Shown here in pieces: positions 63,161-64,000 of a stretch of 64,000 nucleotides of DNA. The DNA comes from Phalacrocorax aristotelis. Lineage: Eukaryota > Chordata > Aves > Suliformes > Phalacrocoracidae. Below the pieces are notes generated by a model, which was given only the letters and a program-made list of their open reading frames with translations, did no database searches and was not told where the DNA came from. The stretch's first letter is position 1, and each line of letters begins with the position of its first letter. The position numbers and the translations under genes are program-made. The DNA is taken from the NCBI RefSeq assembly GCF_949628215.1, contig NC_134276.1, positions 105,562,756 through 105,626,755 on the forward strand, in the 5' to 3' direction.

Positions 63161-64000
63161 CTGTCAAACCCATCGTTGGCCATCCTTCTGTCACGCTTAT
63201 GGAGATGAGGGGTAGGGATGGGCCATCTTAGTTCAGACCTGATTCTGGGGCCCAGGACTTCCCATAACCAGGAGGATTTCCATTGCAAACACCCCAGGGG
63301 TCAAACTCTGATCATCTGTGCCCAGAGGTAAGAACTGCACACAGTAAGGCCAAAATTTCCATAGTCTGCAAGCCTCATGAGCAGGCATTGTACCATTGAC
63401 ACAGAGACAGTTAGCCTGGCATGGCTTGAAGTTGTTCTTCCTGAATATCTTACTGTGTCCAGGATGCGCTGCCCTTACCACATGGATGCAACACAGTATG
63501 TACGCACGTATTTCTTCCTGGGAACAAGTATTTGTTTTCAAGGTGGTTAATGAGAAGCTTAGGTTCAAAAAGATCACAAAGCAAAGCTCAACCATGACAC
63601 TCTCTTGCCTTATAAAAGTATGAAGAATATTAGCAGAATGTAGACTTATGGCTTTCAGAGGAAAATTACAGGCTGACGTCAGAGTTGCTTCACTTTTAAT
63701 TTTGTTACAGCTAGAATTACCCCAAGAGTGACTGATACATACCTTCTTTATAACACATGCTGTTACTTGTACTGTGGTTGTCCTTGTTGTAAAGCATGCT
63801 CTCTCTTAATGTAATTTTGAATGTAGTTTATGAACAATGCAAACAAATTCAAAACTTTATGAAAAGGAAGAATAGGAGTAACTCTTATACCGATGCCAAA
63901 TTTTGAGTCAGTGCTCAGAAACGGTAAATAAAAACATAATTGAGAGGTCTTTATGAGAGATGTAAGATTTCTTTTTTTCTGTTTGCCAGGAATGCAGAGC
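63161..64000 (+). other. CYYR1 intron 2 continues to the window edge
   Basis: No exon seen. The last bases (TTTTTTTCTGTTTGCCAG|GAATGCAGAGC) look like an acceptor. Reading on from exon 2 would give Ser-Asn-Ala-Glu, which does not match the expected transmembrane exon of CYYR1. Confidence 0.5.

Noticed and set aside
62937..63194. 85-codon minus-strand frame
   Set aside because: Antisense of the CR1 3' end, including its untranslated terminus.
63960..64000. Possible acceptor for CYYR1 exon 3 at the window edge
   Set aside because: The TTTGCCAG acceptor is plausible, but the following codons (Ser-Asn-Ala-Glu in the required phase) do not match the CYYR1 transmembrane exon, and only 11 bases remain.

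Overview
This is a stretch of vertebrate nuclear DNA, almost certainly from a bird. The reasons are a CR1 retrotransposon 3' end with the avian terminal motif (ATTCTATGAT, near 63160), a solo ERV LTR of a type I associate with birds (59121-60020), a low overall repeat load, and a first coding exon inside a CpG island. There is no operon structure, CRISPR array, tRNA or rRNA. Nearly all open frames in the window are chance frames in noncoding DNA.

Only one gene is supported: the 5' end of CYYR1 (cysteine and tyrosine rich 1), on the plus strand. Coding exon 1 (33959-34052) supplies a Leu-rich signal peptide. It lies in a CpG island of about 1.2 kb that should hold the promoter. A 2.05 kb intron separates it from exon 2 (36102-36204), which encodes the Cys/Tyr-rich ectodomain ([14 protein letters not shown]... 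[14 protein letters not shown]). Exon 2 ends in a GTAAGT donor in phase 2. I did not find the transmembrane and proline-rich C-terminal exons, so 36205-64000 reads as part of a long intron 2.

Region by region: 1-33364 is intergenic DNA upstream of CYYR1. By human synteny this would be the ADAMTS1 side, but no ADAMTS1 sequence is visible. It holds an ancient L3/CR1-clade LINE (17445-18543), a degraded avian CR1 (19285-20320), several MIR-like SINE relics, an old palindromic repeat (23029-23117), a GC-rich island of unknown origin (9111-9545) and short simple repeats. 33365-36204 is the CYYR1 promoter, exon 1, intron 1 and exon 2. 36205-64000 is intron 2. It holds a roughly 2 kb very old antisense CR1-clade LINE (37985-40060), a polypurine/polypyrimidine tract, the solo LTR with a perfect 5-bp target duplication, and a young CR1 3' end.

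I found no convincing undescribed system. The most useful points for follow-up are the tandem (NAGNAG) acceptor of CYYR1 exon 2, a speculative cryptic terminal exon in intron 2, and the repeat insertions.
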